From Durusdinium trenchii (taxonomy: Eukaryota > Sar > Dinophyceae > Suessiales > Symbiodiniaceae): DNA of 64,000 nt. Below, in pieces: positions 1 to 10,335 of the stretch. The first letter of the stretch is position 1, and the number at the start of each line of letters is the position of its first letter. Below the pieces are notes generated by a model. It searched no databases, was not told where the DNA came from, and saw only the letters and a list, made by a program, of their open reading frames with translations. The stretch spans positions 197,925-261,924 of the forward strand of contig CAXAMN010008502.1 of NCBI GenBank assembly GCA_963970005.1, given 5' to 3'. The translations under genes and the position numbers were made by a program.

Positions 1-200
1 GTTCTACTTCCCCGCAAGGCAGTGAACCTCAAAGTCATGGCAAGTCACAGTCTTGCTGTGATGCCCTTTATGTTCACCTGCTCTCGCCTGGCTTCTCCGT
101 TGTTCCTGCTGAGGTGAGGCCGTCATGCCCGTGAATTCGTGCATCCAGCAAAGTTGCCGGAGGCCTTGCAAGAAGATGCAATGACCAGGTGCCGAAACCA

Positions 201-275
201 GGTCTCGAACCCACGGCTGCCAGACCCGCAGAGGGTGACACTCGACTTTCAGCCGACCGATCCACTCGTCCGGGC
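201..275 (-). repeat. tRNA-like (SINE-head-like) fragment
   Basis: Read on the minus strand, positions 211-201 give GGTTCGAGACC, a perfect RNA polymerase III B box. About 45 bases upstream there is an A-box-like stretch (GGACGAGTGGATCGG, 273-259). Between them lies CTCTGCGG, reminiscent of the long variable arm of serine or leucine tRNAs. The T stem does not pair well and no acceptor stem closes, so this is not a functional tRNA. A degenerate tRNA-derived SINE head is the simplest reading; chance is possible. Confidence 0.3.
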
Positions 276-870
276 TGGTCCTTTTTGGTCCTTGCTTCGA
301 CCTCCAACACGGCAACAAAAGACGAACTCCTAAAGCTTCGTCCATTCGGAGTTCGTCCAATCACAACCCAACAAATCGTCAGAAAACGGGCGCCCGCCCC
401 GTTGTTCCAGAGCCCCCCCGCATTCTCTGCGCGGAGCAGCGGCGCCTCAGCTGTCAGAGTCGACGGCCCATTCCATACAGCACAGTAGTCCGATCGCACT
501 CCAAATACATCGCAACCTCAAGCATCCTGGACCGCCCATTTCCGCGCCCAAGACTTTTAGACCACCCACTCTTTCGTTTCGTCTTCTGTTCCAACTTGGC
601 GTCCGAAGGACCGCGGAGCCCGCGTCTCGCGGAGCCCGGCGGTCTCGGTGCTCCGCCCACCGCGGTGTCCAGCCGGGCCCCCCGAGCACCATCCAAAGAA
701 TCCGCCGTGTGAAGGCAGCCCTTCTCGACTAAACACCTCAAGGTGGGAAGGCCAACTTGTGCAAGGTAGAGCCGAAGACAATGGCAGCTTTGCCCAAGCT
801 TTTGATACGCACTGTGATCATTTGTTTCCATACTTGAATGGAACAACATCGAGAAAACTCTATATACATA

Positions 871-887
871 GAGAGAGAGAGAGAGAG
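871..887. repeat. (GA)n microsatellite
   Basis: An uninterrupted run of GA dinucleotides follows a short TATATACATA stretch. It is simple sequence with no coding value. Confidence 0.9.
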
Positions 888-1429
888 TTCCTTCGTGCCG
901 GCGCGCAATCTTGCAGGGCACATAAACCTGATTGCAAGTCCTATAAAATTAGTCGAGCTTGACCTCCCACAATGGCTGTGTTTCCAGGACACAGAATGGG
1001 TTTTCTCAGTCGTCGTCGGTTTCTCTCGTCAACTCGCACGTGGCCCTGTAAGCCTTCCGAAAATCACCCCCCCCTGGAGAGTTCGCGTGAATCTGCCGTT
1101 CAAAGAATACCGCTTAAGTCCAGTAGCAAAGGCTTCGACAAGTCACCTGGTCAACGAAAAAGACTTCTGGGATGCCAAGGCACTGCTTGGATGGCGTCAT
1201 GATCATGTAGTGACCTGCATCGCCGTGTTCGGACTTCTTTGGGGCGCCATGCTGTGCCAAAGTTTGCCATGCTGTGCCCAACCCCCCCCAAACACATGTT
1301 TTCCCAGTGTTTCACATCTTTTCCCAGTTGGAAGGTGACAACCATGTCATGTCCGCCCGTGAATCACCCGTCCAGTCCAGCTCCGGTCGTCCAGGGACGG
1401 TGAAGCTCGTCGTGCCGGGACGGTGCAAG

Positions 1430-1640
1430 GCCTCCTGATTCTCTCTGATTCTCTCTGATACAAGAATATACAGAACTTGGTACCATTGATTCTGATACAC
1501 GCTCTTATTCTTGATTGTATGATATATTCTTGGTACCATCTCTCTTATTCTCCTGATTCTGATACACGCTTGACTTTACAAGGATCAAAAAGGTGGAGAT
1601 ACGCGAGAACTTGGTACCATTGATCCCCGAAAAAAGGTAC
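1430..1640. repeat. Motif-repeat stretch with TGGTACCAT palindromes
   Basis: The words CTCTCTGATT, CTGATACACGCT and the palindrome TGGTACCAT recur within about 200 bases. TGGTACCAT appears near 1480, 1533 and 1613, and CTGATACACGCT near 1491 and 1558. The arrangement is interspersed rather than strictly tandem and suggests a decayed short repeat. Confidence 0.6.
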
Positions 1641-3175
1641 ACAGCATGAGCGATGCTTTTAGATACAACATGATACCACGACCACGACCTCGCAGTCTCT
1701 CAGCATGGCGATGTTGCCCAAATGCAGACTGGAAAAGGACCAACTCTATGAGCTTCTCATGTGCATCGCATCCCGTTCAGCTGAGTGTTCTCTCCACCGG
1801 CACACTCAAGGCACCTCCGACGTCTTCGAGCAGATCGTTGGGTCCCCCGGACTCTCGTCACCCCTGTAGTACACGATGTTTTGCAAGTCCGCACCAACCT
1901 CACCGCGGTTTTGCGCGGTCCTCTGAATCCGAGCCTAGGAGAAAAGGTCGCATCAGCGGCTAAAATGGAAGATCTTTCAGCAGCTGGTGTTGCCAGATGT
2001 GGCTAAACGACACAACCAGCGCCAGTTCCCACCTTGTCCTTCAACTTCTTAAACAGCTCTGTGTTGAACTGCCTCCGCAGGATTCCCCCAAGAAAGGCTG
2101 GGTCTTTCTTTACGTCACTCGTTTCTGGCATCTCGCCAGGATTGAAACCATGCACCGGGTTAGCAGGGGACGCCTGGAAACCACAGCGACACATCGATGG
2201 ATCGCTTCCAGTGTGCTGCCGTTTCCCGTCATTTGCCAGTGGTTCCCCACCCCCTTTTCTGAGCCTCGCCCACGAGAATTGCCGCAGGTTGCGCTCGCTG
2301 GAGGTCTTACCTGGGCATGTTCAGTGGTGGGCACCGGAGTCACCGGTGGGGACCCAAATGGGTCACACCTCAGGCATCCCGACCATTCAGAAAGTTGGCC
2401 ACGACGCCGATGGCCTGTGTCCCCAGGGAGTGCTCCACTCACCCGTCTGGAACAGTCCCGAGATGTCCCGAGTGTGTTGGCCCCTTTTGAGGAACTTAGA
2501 GGGAATTGAAGGGTCTAAAAAGCGGTCTCATGATCCCTGAAGGAGATCTGTGAGAAGGCACTAAATTGTTCAAGTAGCATGTGTCGCAGCTTGTTCGGGT
2601 CACCAGCTCTGCTCCAATTCATGGCATGTACAAAATCCAGTCTCAGCTGTTGCACTCCGAGTTGTTTAGAACAGAATCCTACAGAGCCTGGATGGTTATC
2701 ACATGTTATCACATTAAAGGGTCCATGTCTTTCACGAACATCGATGGAAAAGAACCTACTCCTTTCTTTGTCTTCGCTGAATTTCGACTGGCTGACCATG
2801 GAAGACCCCCAACTACCATACATCGCCTGGGCAATTTTGGCCTTTCATGGGAAGGATCAACAAGTAGAGTGAGTGCCCAACGAAAAGTATGAACGATGGC
2901 TATGCCTGCTTTCAACCACGTCAACATCTTGCGCGACATCACTGCCTGCCCTTCTTTGCCCAAACCACCAGCAATAGTAGCAGCACCTGCCAGCTAAGTC
3001 TGCTATGTGCTCTTCATGCGCACATTCATCCGTCACCTCAAAAAATCGAAGTACCCCAAATAATGCTGTGTTGAACGAGCAGGTAAAACCATGCGTTGGG
3101 ACTGCCTGCCTCCCATCCTAATTTTTTTGGAATCCTAGGCGCAGCTGTGCTGCAGCAGGATTGATGTTCACATCT

Positions 3176-3377
3176 TCAAGTGGCCTTTCCCTTGGGGGAT
3201 TTGTGCACCCATCACCTTCTTCGATGCTCCTGTGGCCCACTGTAGGATTGTCTCGGTGCTGGTTCCCTGGATCTCCACCTCCAGCTCGATATCTTGAGGG
3301 CCCCTGACTTGATTCCCCTTTACCAAGCCGGCAATCTCCCCAGACTTGCCCCAATACCTGCACGTCTCCACTTGCAT
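3176..3377 (-). CDS. Putative exon, function unknown
   Basis: A minus-strand open stretch has balanced, non-repetitive composition, containing for example SGEIAGLVKGNQVRGPQD followed by IELEVEIQGTSTETILQW. It ends near 3170 with a stop after a lysine-rich segment. An overlapping upstream frame (GLKGLAADHKLMYADAS) is also protein-like, so an intron boundary or frameshift may lie near 3370. I recognise no family. Strand and amino-acid texture agree with the other host exons of the window. Confidence 0.3.
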
Positions 3378-3460
3378 CTGCGTACATCAGCTTGTGATCC
3401 GCAGCTAGGCCTTTCAAGCCTTTTTGCATCAACTCACAAGCATGCCCAGCAACATGACAT

Positions 3461-3973
3461 GTGTGTGTGTGTCCCCCTCCGTTTGTAGGAGGTTTTGAAC
3501 ACGCAGGGGAACAGGCCAGATACATCGTCGCCTGGTCAACGAAGCTGGCGATGTATCTGCGGATATGGAAATGGGACGCCATTTCCACGTACCTCCACTG
3601 CTGTACAGGGCAACAGAAGGAAATGGTTCTCGGCGGACTTGTGCGTCGGTTCCTTTCCTTCTGTTGACCCTTTTCTACTCGAATGGGGCGATTCGCAAGT
3701 CTCGCCCGCTAGCTACAAACTGCAATCTTCATTTCCTTTTCTAGCTATTTCCTACCCCATTCGAAGCGACTCCTTTGGTCTCGCTTCCAGATGGAATTTA
3801 ACCCATTATGCACGGCCGTAATTCGAGACCGCTAAGTATTCAGTAACTAAACTGCTGCAGTCAAGTGAAACCACCGCTGTTCAAACATTCAGTTTCCGTG
3901 GACTCAACCACCTTTCCGTTGCAGCATTTCTTTCATGTGGATTATGGCATTGGATGAACCTGATCTAAGTGTG
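3461..3973. repeat. Repeat block X, copy 1 (hairpin-bearing)
   Basis: This block is nearly identical to 10731-11196. It opens with a GT run and CCCCCTCC, then carries nested inverted repeats: a 43-bp 11-21-11 hairpin (3517-3559, absent from copy 2), a 9-bp-arm hairpin TGGAAATGG/CCATTTCCA (3566-3587), a 13-30-13 hairpin (3611-3666), and a pair CGAATGGGG/CCCCATTCG further on. It ends at GATCTAAGTGTG. No coding capacity is convincing. It behaves like a mobile or segmentally duplicated non-coding repeat made of structured modules. Confidence 0.85.
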
Positions 3974-4154
3974 ATTCGCTGTGCTTTCCCACTCTGGTGC
4001 GCAGTGATCCCCTGCAACGGGGCGCCGAGACCACTGTGATTTTGGTGTGACTTTCTCGTTCTGCAACTGTGGATTCTGGTTTGGATTATTTTGTTTCACC
4101 CATGGGTCAACTGACAACAAAGCTGCGAACTTACGGATTTCACACCGCCGGGCC

Positions 4155-4350
4155 TACGTTTTACACACACATGTACACACACCCCTTCCCCCCTCCCCGC
4201 TCTCTCTTGCGCTTTCTTCGTTTTTTAGGTGTTCTTTCAGGCTCGTTAGGTGGTTCTTGAGCTTGAGGCTCGTTTCCCTGCCCCTCGGGTTTGGGTTCTT
4301 TCTCTCTTGCCTGTTCGTTTCTCTTTGGGTTTTTCCGCTGGAGGCTTTTT
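4155..4350. repeat. Repeat block Z, copy 1
   Basis: A pyrimidine-rich block begins with ACACACATGTACACACA and continues with CTTGCGCTTT, TTCAGGCT and GAGGCTCGTTTCCCT. The same succession, more diverged, occurs at 10053-10310. Copies of GCTAAGTAGTCAAGT follow at 4384-4420. Confidence 0.7.
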
Positions 4351-4498
4351 AGGTTTGTAATGAGGTTTTCCTTTTTTCAAGGGCTAAGTAGTCAAGTGCT
4401 AAGTAGTCAAGTCAAGGGCTGGGTATTCACTGGCTTAGGACCTAAGTAATCTCCAATGTCCAAGCTGTCTACTGCGTTGTTGCCTTCTTAATGCCCCC

Positions 4499-4894
4499 GT
4501 GTGTGTGTGTGTGTCAAACCCTGTTTCCAAGGGTCTAATTTAATTTAAAGCAGGGGGACAGAGCTCTCTGATGCTACTCTGTCCAACGAAGCTAGGCATC
4601 AGAGAGGGAAGCATCCGCTGGCCATGGATGTGTACCTGCTTTAACGGTTGAACAAGCTGTCCAATTGACCTCGTTTGTTTTCATGGTTCTTCATGATACT
4701 CCCCCTAAACCTTCCCACTGCGTTCTTGCAACTGGGCCGCACGTTTTCGTGAGCGTTTCGTTTTCGTGCTTTCTGCAGACTTCAAACCATTTTGTTCAAA
4801 CATCTACAAGTTTTGCGGACTCTTCACCTTACCGTTCTTCACCTTCCTTCCCAACGTGGCAATTGAGTTAACTGAAAACCAATGTCAGAGTGTG
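4499..4894. repeat. Repeat block Y, copy 1
   Basis: About 396 bp nearly identical to 10336-10733. It starts with a GT run and CAAACCCTGTTTCC, contains the 11-21-11 hairpin CTCTCTGATGC/GCATCAGAGAG (4564-4606), and ends at AATGTCAGAGTGTG. The 68-codon open frame inside it is present in both copies, with one substitution near its start, but has no recognisable domain. I treat it as repeat sequence. Confidence 0.85.
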
Positions 4895-4898
4895 AGCC

Positions 4899-5330
4899 GC
4901 TCAGTCTTCCCACTTGGGTGCTGGGTGTGACCCTCCGAAAGGAGGCGCCGAAACCATTCCGGAATTCACTGGTCCTTCATATTTATAACTGACCCTTTGC
5001 TTCTTCACTTTCATAACTGAATTAACGGAGTTTTGAGCCGCCGGGCCAAAAAACGGACAATCTCAACCACCGAATCCAGAGCCGCCGGGCTATAAAACGG
5101 CAATCCACCCGCAATGAGGCAGGTTTCCCAACCCCCCCCCCCAGCCGAGTTCTACTCCCTACCTATTTAGGGCAACATAGGGAAATGGTACTCGACACAC
5201 TTGTGTGTCGGTGCCTTTCCCTGTGTTGTTCCTGTTCTAGTCTATCCTACCCGGGCGGTCTAAGACTAAAGTCCCGCTCCCTAGCCACTTAATTCATCTC
5301 TGCTAAGTAATCAGTAACTCTAGAGTACAC
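4899..5330. repeat. Diverged hairpin repeats related to block X
   Basis: 4911-4960 resembles 3985-4035: both read TTCCCACT, GGTGC, a GC hairpin, then GGCGCCGA and ACCA. Here the hairpin is CCTCC-GAAA-GGAGG (4932-4945). GAGCCGCCGGGC follows twice (near 5035 and 5089). 5173-5228 is a diverged relative of the 13-30-13 hairpin of block X, with compensating arm changes. The shared tail GCTAAGTA-TCAGTAACT follows near 5305. Confidence 0.7.
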
Positions 5331-5560
5331 TGCCAATGTGTGGTTCCAGTATGACTCAGCTGTACACGATACAGGTGGCCATTGTAGGGGGTCACAACAG
5401 CTGGCGCAACAGCAGCTGGCTTTGTATTGTTAAGGCGCTCCACAAGCTCTTGTGCTGACTTGCACTTGCACTGGTCACTGACCTGTTTCATGTGTTCTTT
5501 GTGGAGTTCAATAATCTGCTGCAATGCAAGCCTTAGGAACAATGTGACACAATGAGCCAC
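5303..5560 (-). CDS. Possible exon, function unknown
   Basis: A minus-strand open stretch contains LALQQIIELHKEHMKQ, SAQELVERLNNTKPAAV and PYNGHLYRVQ. A TAAG acceptor precedes the first segment, and CAG/GTCAGTG after HMKQ could be a donor. Composition is protein-like and differs from nearby AT-rich sequence, but no family is recognisable. The 3' part runs into repeat sequence near 5305, so a real exon may be shorter. Confidence 0.25.
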   Translation of the reverse strand: MAHCVTLFLRLALQQIIELHKEHMKQVSDQCKCKSAQELVERLNNTKPAAVAPAVVTPYNGHLYRVQLSHTGTTHWQCTLELLIT

Positions 5561-7105
5561 CCAATTAAGGAGTGTGACTCATGTGTTGAAAATGCCAAAA
5601 GCATCAAAGCTGAATACAGCAAAGATTCTCAAGGATTGGATGGCTTTCACAAGCAGCACGTTCTACCACAAAGTTTCCATCACCATATTGCCTTGAAGTA
5701 TGATTGGTCACTGTACACTTGCTCACACATACTATGTGCTATGCATAAACTTAAACAGCTCGCTCGCTGTAAGATGCATGCTAGACACTGTTTGCAAATG
5801 TGTGGTGCTGTACTAAGAGATGTTGAGAATTCCTTTGCAGCATCCAGAAGCCTCACCCAGCTGCAACAGCAGTTTGTTAAGTTGAACATTGTGCGCAGTC
5901 TGAAAACTAGTAGAAAAGTCAAAGCACATAATACATGTTTCTTCAAGTGCAGTGAACCCACCAGCCACATAAGGGCAAGGAACGCTCGTGTTGGATCTTG
6001 GTGCTGAAGCAAGTTCATGATGTTTGTGCCCATGCCCATTGCAAGGCAATACTCAAGCACATGTTCAGTACCAATGTGAATCTCCATCCGTCAAGGGTCA
6101 GTGGATACTACTGGGGACCTATACTGTCAACCTGTAAGCCACCTGCCAAACTGCAGTACAAGCAAACCATTTAACAGTTAGTAACAATAAACTGCCAAAT
6201 ATGCCTTGACATCCAAGAGAAGAGTCACCTCCGGTAATGTTGAACCATTTCATGATTTGCCTTTTAAAACGGAATGTGTGCATACATCAGCATATTTTCA
6301 TTTTATAGCTACATGACACATTGTGTACCAATTAAGAACAATATCCAACACATCAGTTTGATAATGACTTCATAGCTCACTATACAAATTTATATACATC
6401 CAACTTACGTTAGCTTCAAGACATGTGGTATGTAGTATAAAGAGTATACACAACTTGTGTTACCAGAAAAATATATTGAGATTGTAAAAATGTAGTTAAT
6501 AAGCATATCTAAAATGTCCACTAGCTGCATAATATCTTCATTTTTTATTGGCCAACAAGTTGCTGGATCAAAGTAATATTATACAGCGTAATATCCATCT
6601 TGCTTTGTACATTACATCTGCAAGCACATTCATGGCATGATGCATGCCAGTGGTGTGCTCCAATCTCAGTGCAGTGCAGTTGTGCGCTCCAACCTCAGCA
6701 CAGTGCAGCTTGCAATCACCACATTCAACCAATAGTGCCTTTCCTGAAAGATCTATTCAATATTTAATGCAGTTGTTGTTCACCGAGGATGCTAAGCTTA
6801 CAGTAGATGTCATGCGCAAGTTACAGTGGTGCCATTGGTGGCGGGGATTTAGCCTGACAAGGCTGATTTTATATTTGTAGAGTGATCAAGGAAAAGCAGC
6901 TGAAGCATGGGCTAATGACCTTTGGGGGTAGTGCAGCGCATCTATGACCAGGTCTTTGGGAATATCCAGGACTTTAATTACAATCCATGCCAGACCCTTG
7001 AATGAAAACAAATTAATTAGTAATTAGGCAGGTGTAAAATTAAAAGCTGTCAAGTTGTGGTTTGTACAACAGCTGTATCACAGTGTGATGTTCTCTTGAA
7101 ATCAG

Positions 7106-7392
7106 AGTCACCTAAGTAGCACAAGCTGGTGGCAGCGAGAGCCGCTCGTGTGGCTTAGCGTAAGACCACCTGACCATCCCCATCCCTGTAGTACTAGTAG
7201 AAGGCCAGGGTTGTATCTACATTAGAGGCTACTTTACTAACTTTCTAGGCTAATTCATGAGCTTGCTGTCAAGTCCGGCCGTGTAGCTTGGCTCGTTCAG
7301 CAAGTAGTGTAAACTGGTGGCAGTGAGAGCCTCCAGTGTGGTTTAGCATAAGACCACCTGACCATCCCCATCCCTCTAGTACTAGTTGCTGT
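7106..7392. repeat. Pair of ~90-bp direct repeats
   Basis: 7106-7200 and 7290-7388 share GGTGGCAG-GAGAGCC, GTGTGG-TTAGC-TAAGACC, then ACCTGACCATCCCCATCCCT and TAGTACTAGT, with scattered transitions. The spacing is about 185 bp. It is either a diverged tandem duplication or two insertions of one short interspersed repeat. Confidence 0.75.
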
Positions 7393-7454
7393 GCAATAGT
7401 TCTTGAGGCCCCAACATTGTTTGTGCTCAATGCATCATGCAGACCTCGCAAATG

Positions 7455-7560
7455 ATGAGTCTGGAAAACATCTGGAAAACTTAAGATTTCCAGACACCGG
7501 CTTCATTTCCAGACAAAATTCCAGACACTAGCTTCATTTCCAGACACTTTCCAGACAATC
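7455..7560. repeat. Cluster of TTCCAGAC words with inverted copies
   Basis: CTGGAAAA occurs twice (near 7460 and 7472) and is followed by five direct TTCCAGAC/TCCAGAC words up to about 7555. The pattern is an inverted arrangement of a short word around CTTAAGAT, then direct repeats that include CTTCATTTCCAGACA. No function is assigned. Confidence 0.7.
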
Positions 7561-7824
7561 TCACTACAGACATGACATGAGTCAAAAGTTGTGAGCTGGC
7601 TGAGGTCCTTGCCATATCGGCCCTGACTGTAAACAGACACCTCAGAAATTTGGAATGCTTTGATGATTTGACTGTTCAAACGGAATATGTGCATATTTCA
7701 AACAAGTTATACATCACATAATGTAATTGTCAAACATATAGGGTTGGTAATTGCTATGTAACCACTATATACCATAATTCACAGAAGTTACATACACATC
7801 ATAGTATTGTTTAATACATAAACA

Positions 7825-7993
7825 TCCAACAACTATGTTGGAAATATAGACTTTATAATAGCAATAGATATGTTTGTCACATTACTAGCATATTGTATCC
7901 AACTTATGTTGGCCAACAAATATGTTGGTTGATAGTAGTAGTAGCTATATCCAACTTGTGTTGGACAATGCGATATCCAACAACTATGTTGGA
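7825..7993. repeat. Array of five CCAAC/GTTGG palindromes
   Basis: Five small perfect hairpins have stems built on CCAAC/GTTGG and four-base AT-rich loops: 7825-7842 (loop ACTA), 7899-7912 (TTAT), 7913-7928 (AATA), 7951-7964 (TTGT) and 7976-7993 (ACTA). The first and last are identical and the second and third abut. The array sits in AT-rich DNA without a gene. Confidence 0.85.
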
Positions 7994-8529
7994 AGATAGC
8001 TATAGCAATTTATGTTCTTTATCTAAGAAAACTCATGTGCTATAACCAGGTCATAACCAGCTTCAGTGTGAACAAACTCATGAAACAGAACAGCAAATGT
8101 TGAGTTTATATGGCATGGGTCATCATCCACATGAAAGTTAGTTACAAAACTGGGTGCCCACCACTCTTCAGCCTCAAGGTCCTGGTGTGCAAAACAAAAA
8201 GCAAAGGTTTTACTTTAGTCCAAATCACAGAAACAATCAGCAAGGAACACAAAACCACACAGCAATGCGCTCAGATACACTTCTCAGGCACTTAGAAACA
8301 ATGCACTCAGGCACATTTCACCGCAATCAGGCGCTCTGCACTCTGCACTTTTTGCCATCAGCAGCGCCGCCGTCGGCGAGGTGGCTTGTTGTCCATGTAC
8401 CACGTCAGCCTTGGAGTCAATGAACAAAACATAAACAAAAGTTGATGCTAAAGTTAAAGTACCCAAATCAACCAACATTTGCATACATCAAAAGTGACAC
8501 TAACTATTTAACATTCAAAAACTTACAAG

Positions 8530-9518
8530 TTATATCCAAAGAAACTCTTCTTCAAAGTCGCTGATGTCCACACATCTGGATGGAGGCAAGTCAGGATCTC
8601 GCAGCTCTTTCACACGGCTTGCCTCAGCGGATTTGCCAGATGTGAACAAAGAAAGTTGCCTTGCCGCATGTGAACAAAGAAAGTTGCCTTGCCACATGTG
8701 AACAAAGAAAGTTGCCTAAACAGCCAAGGAACAGCACCAGCAAATGTCGAAAAAGGGCCCCTGTCCACCAGGATGGAAGCCAGCGCTGCAGGGCTGCGAT
8801 TTGCACCGCGCTCACAGTGGACGATGGCCACCTCTGCCCCATCCACAAAGTCAAAGAGCTGGTTCAGCCTCAGATGCTGTCAAGTGCATGAGGCCCACAT
8901 ATTGCCGTTCAAAAAAAGTTACAAACAAGCCTATAGACTTTGAGACTAACAGTCACAAAAAGCAGAAAATACCAAAACAGCCATGAAACAGCTGATACAT
9001 CTTCTGAACTCCTCCTGACTTGCCCTGGTTGATGCAGTTCTGCGGGTTCCAGGCAAGGACTTGAAAGCCAAGGTGGGCACCAAACTGTTCAGCATGCGAG
9101 CTTCTCCTCAGATGCAACACCCAATCCACTCAACCAAGAAAAGCTGCTTAGAACAACATACACCTGTTTGCTGAAACAAATAAATGCAAAGTTTCATCTA
9201 CCAATGACTCACCAAGGATCTGTTGATTTTGGGCAGTGATGATTCTGATCCGGGAAGCGTAGGTCTGCAGATCACTGTAATTAAAGTAGCCGCCCAGGAA
9301 GATGTCGCCGGCAATCTGGGTCCTAAGCCACGTGCTAAGTTCAGGGAGGAATGAAGAGAAGCAGCAATGACCTTGAACCTGGTTTTCCTTAGGTGAAAGC
9401 CCGCCCATGGTTAAAAATCAAACTGTTAAAAATTAGCAAGCTGCCCAAACCTGCCAAGACACAGTGGTGCACCGTTTTGATCTCGAACTGCCCTCAAAGC
9501 TGCAAGCAACTGCGGGTC
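8530..9518 (-). CDS. Dual-specificity / tyrosine phosphatase-like gene (multi-exon)
   Basis: The gene was reconstructed from minus-strand exons. Exon 9518-9451 (DPQLLAALRAVRDQNGAP) lies between a CTCAG acceptor and CAG/GT donor. Exon 9322-9213 (IAGDIFLGGYFNYSDL) fits the start of a DSP domain and joins the previous exon in phase. A middle exon near 9110-9010 has an uncertain frame. Exon 8876 to about 8760 holds VAIVHCERGANRSPAAL, the HC-x5-R-S active-site signature in which Cys is the nucleophile. The last exon ends with RCVDISDFEEEFLWI and a stop at 8532-8530. The product would be a small cytosolic phosphatase. Three 28-bp repeats between the active-site exon and the C-terminal exon shift the frame unless spliced or resolved, so the gene could be broken. 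Confidence 0.6.
8641..8717. repeat. 28-bp tandem repeat (2.75 units) in the phosphatase gene
   Basis: The unit TGTGAACAAAGAAAGTTGCC plus TTGCC(A/G)CA is repeated with single-base differences. In the minus-strand gene it lies between the active-site exon and the final exon. Two extra units add 56 bp, which is not a multiple of three. Removing exactly two units restores one continuous frame from the active-site segment into the C-terminal segment. Confidence 0.85.
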
Positions 9519-9659
9519 CTGAGAGGGTCACCAAAAGCAAATTAACATGGAAACCAACCTTTCAACTTGGCAGCTACATTTGATAAACCTTTTGCAAACA
9601 CTATGCATGGAACATCTAAACACCATGCATGGAACATTGAAACACCTTTGAATTTAAGC

Positions 9660-10044
9660 AGTGTCCTTCGGGCCAGCTGGAGCGGCAGGTGGCCTCTCTC
9701 GAGGCATCGGCTTTGCCTTTGGTTTTGGCTCTGGCTGGGTTAGGTCCACCATGGGTGTTGTAGGGTTTCTTGTTCTTGGTGGTGGATAGGCAGGTGGTGT
9801 GGGGCCTGCTGTTGTCGGACGTGGCACTGCTTGCTGTTGTTGGAGGTAGTGCTACAGGTGGTGTGGGGCTTGCTGTTGTTGGATGTGGCTCTGTGGGTGG
9901 TGTGGGGTATGCTGTTGTTGGATGTGGCTCTGTCGGTGGTGTGGGGTTTGCCGTTGTTGGTGGCTCTGTAGTAGGTGGTGTGGGGTTTGCTGCTCTCCAA
10001 GGTGGTAATGGCTCTGGCGGCTGGGGTGGGAACGCCGGTGAGTG
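9660..10044 (-). CDS. Proline/threonine-rich repeat exon
   Basis: Minus-strand reading after a CTAG acceptor near 10045 gives SPAFPPQPPEPLPPW, then 13-residue repeats of the form PTTA(N/Y/S)PTPPTEPH encoded by a 39-bp minisatellite. After a unit of irregular length (about 9815) the proline-rich reading continues in another frame (TTAGPTPPAYPPP, VDLTQPEPKPKAKPMP) to a stop near 9662. The opposite strand translates to a Gly/Val repeat and is less plausible. It could be the last exon of a low-complexity extracellular or cytoskeletal protein; function unknown. The frame change is either an intron or an indel in the repeat. Confidence 0.4.
9785..9995. repeat. 39-bp minisatellite
   Basis: About five imperfect copies of a unit containing GGTGGTGTGGGG and TTGCTGTTGTTGG. 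Units differ in the last third (GATGTGGCTCTGT present or shortened). One unit near 9815-9840 is shorter and changes the reading phase. Confidence 0.8.
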
Positions 10045-10052
10045 CTAGGTAT

Positions 10053-10310
10053 TCAGACACACACATGTACACACACATGGACATACAGCCCCTCCCTGCC
10101 CCCCCCGCTTTCCTTCTTGCGCTTTTCGTCGTTTGTTGGGCTTTCTTTCAGGCTTTTTAGGTTGCTCTTGAGGCTCGTTTCCCTACCCCAGTCAAGGGCT
10201 AAGTATTCACTTTTTCTACACCTACCTTTCTTTCTTGCCCTCTTAGCGCTGCTCTTTCTGTCTTTCTTTTCTTTTGTTTCTAAGGCTTTTTAGGTGACTA
10301 TTCAGGTCTT
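10053..10310. repeat. Repeat block Z, copy 2
   Basis: A diverged relative of 4155-4350: ACACACATGTACACACA, a CCCCTCCCTGCC run, CTTGCGCTTTTCGT, TTCAGGCTTTTTAGG and GAGGCTCGTTTCCCTACC, then AGTCAAGGGCTAAGTATTCAC near 10191. Here Z is followed directly by Y and then X, whereas the first copy is ordered X, Z, Y. Confidence 0.65.
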
Positions 10311-10335
10311 TCACATGCGCGCCGCGAAGCGGCAC

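Larger units (their letters stand above)
1..3100. other. Region without a recognisable gene
   Basis: I can name no gene here. The stretch alternates ordinary sequence with GC- and CpG-rich patches (about 200-320 and 600-720). Open frames of up to about 170 codons exist on both strands, but they overlap in several frames and show no conserved motif, so I do not call them. Local structure consists of a tRNA-like box near 200-275, a GA microsatellite at 871-887 and a motif-repeat stretch at 1430-1640, all listed separately. Confidence 0.5.
5561..8520. other. AT-rich region with palindromes; no named gene
   Basis: This stretch is clearly more AT-rich than its surroundings. Overlapping open frames at 5552-6007 (plus) and 5680-6087 (minus) are similar in length and neither shows a conserved motif, so strand and coding status are undecided. 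The rest contains imperfect duplications (6655-6712, 7106-7390), a TTCCAGAC cluster and a CCAAC/GTTGG palindrome array, listed separately. Confidence 0.5.

Noticed and set aside
201..275. Functional tRNA gene
   Set aside because: The B box is perfect, but the T stem and acceptor stem do not pair and no anticodon arm can be placed.
3461..3667. Open frames inside repeat blocks X and Y that are present in both copies
   Set aside because: Conservation between the copies is explained by recent duplication of the whole block; the frames lack domains and cross hairpins.
7825..7993. CRISPR-like array
   Set aside because: Repeats are short palindromes with irregular spacing and no constant spacer length, in a eukaryotic context.
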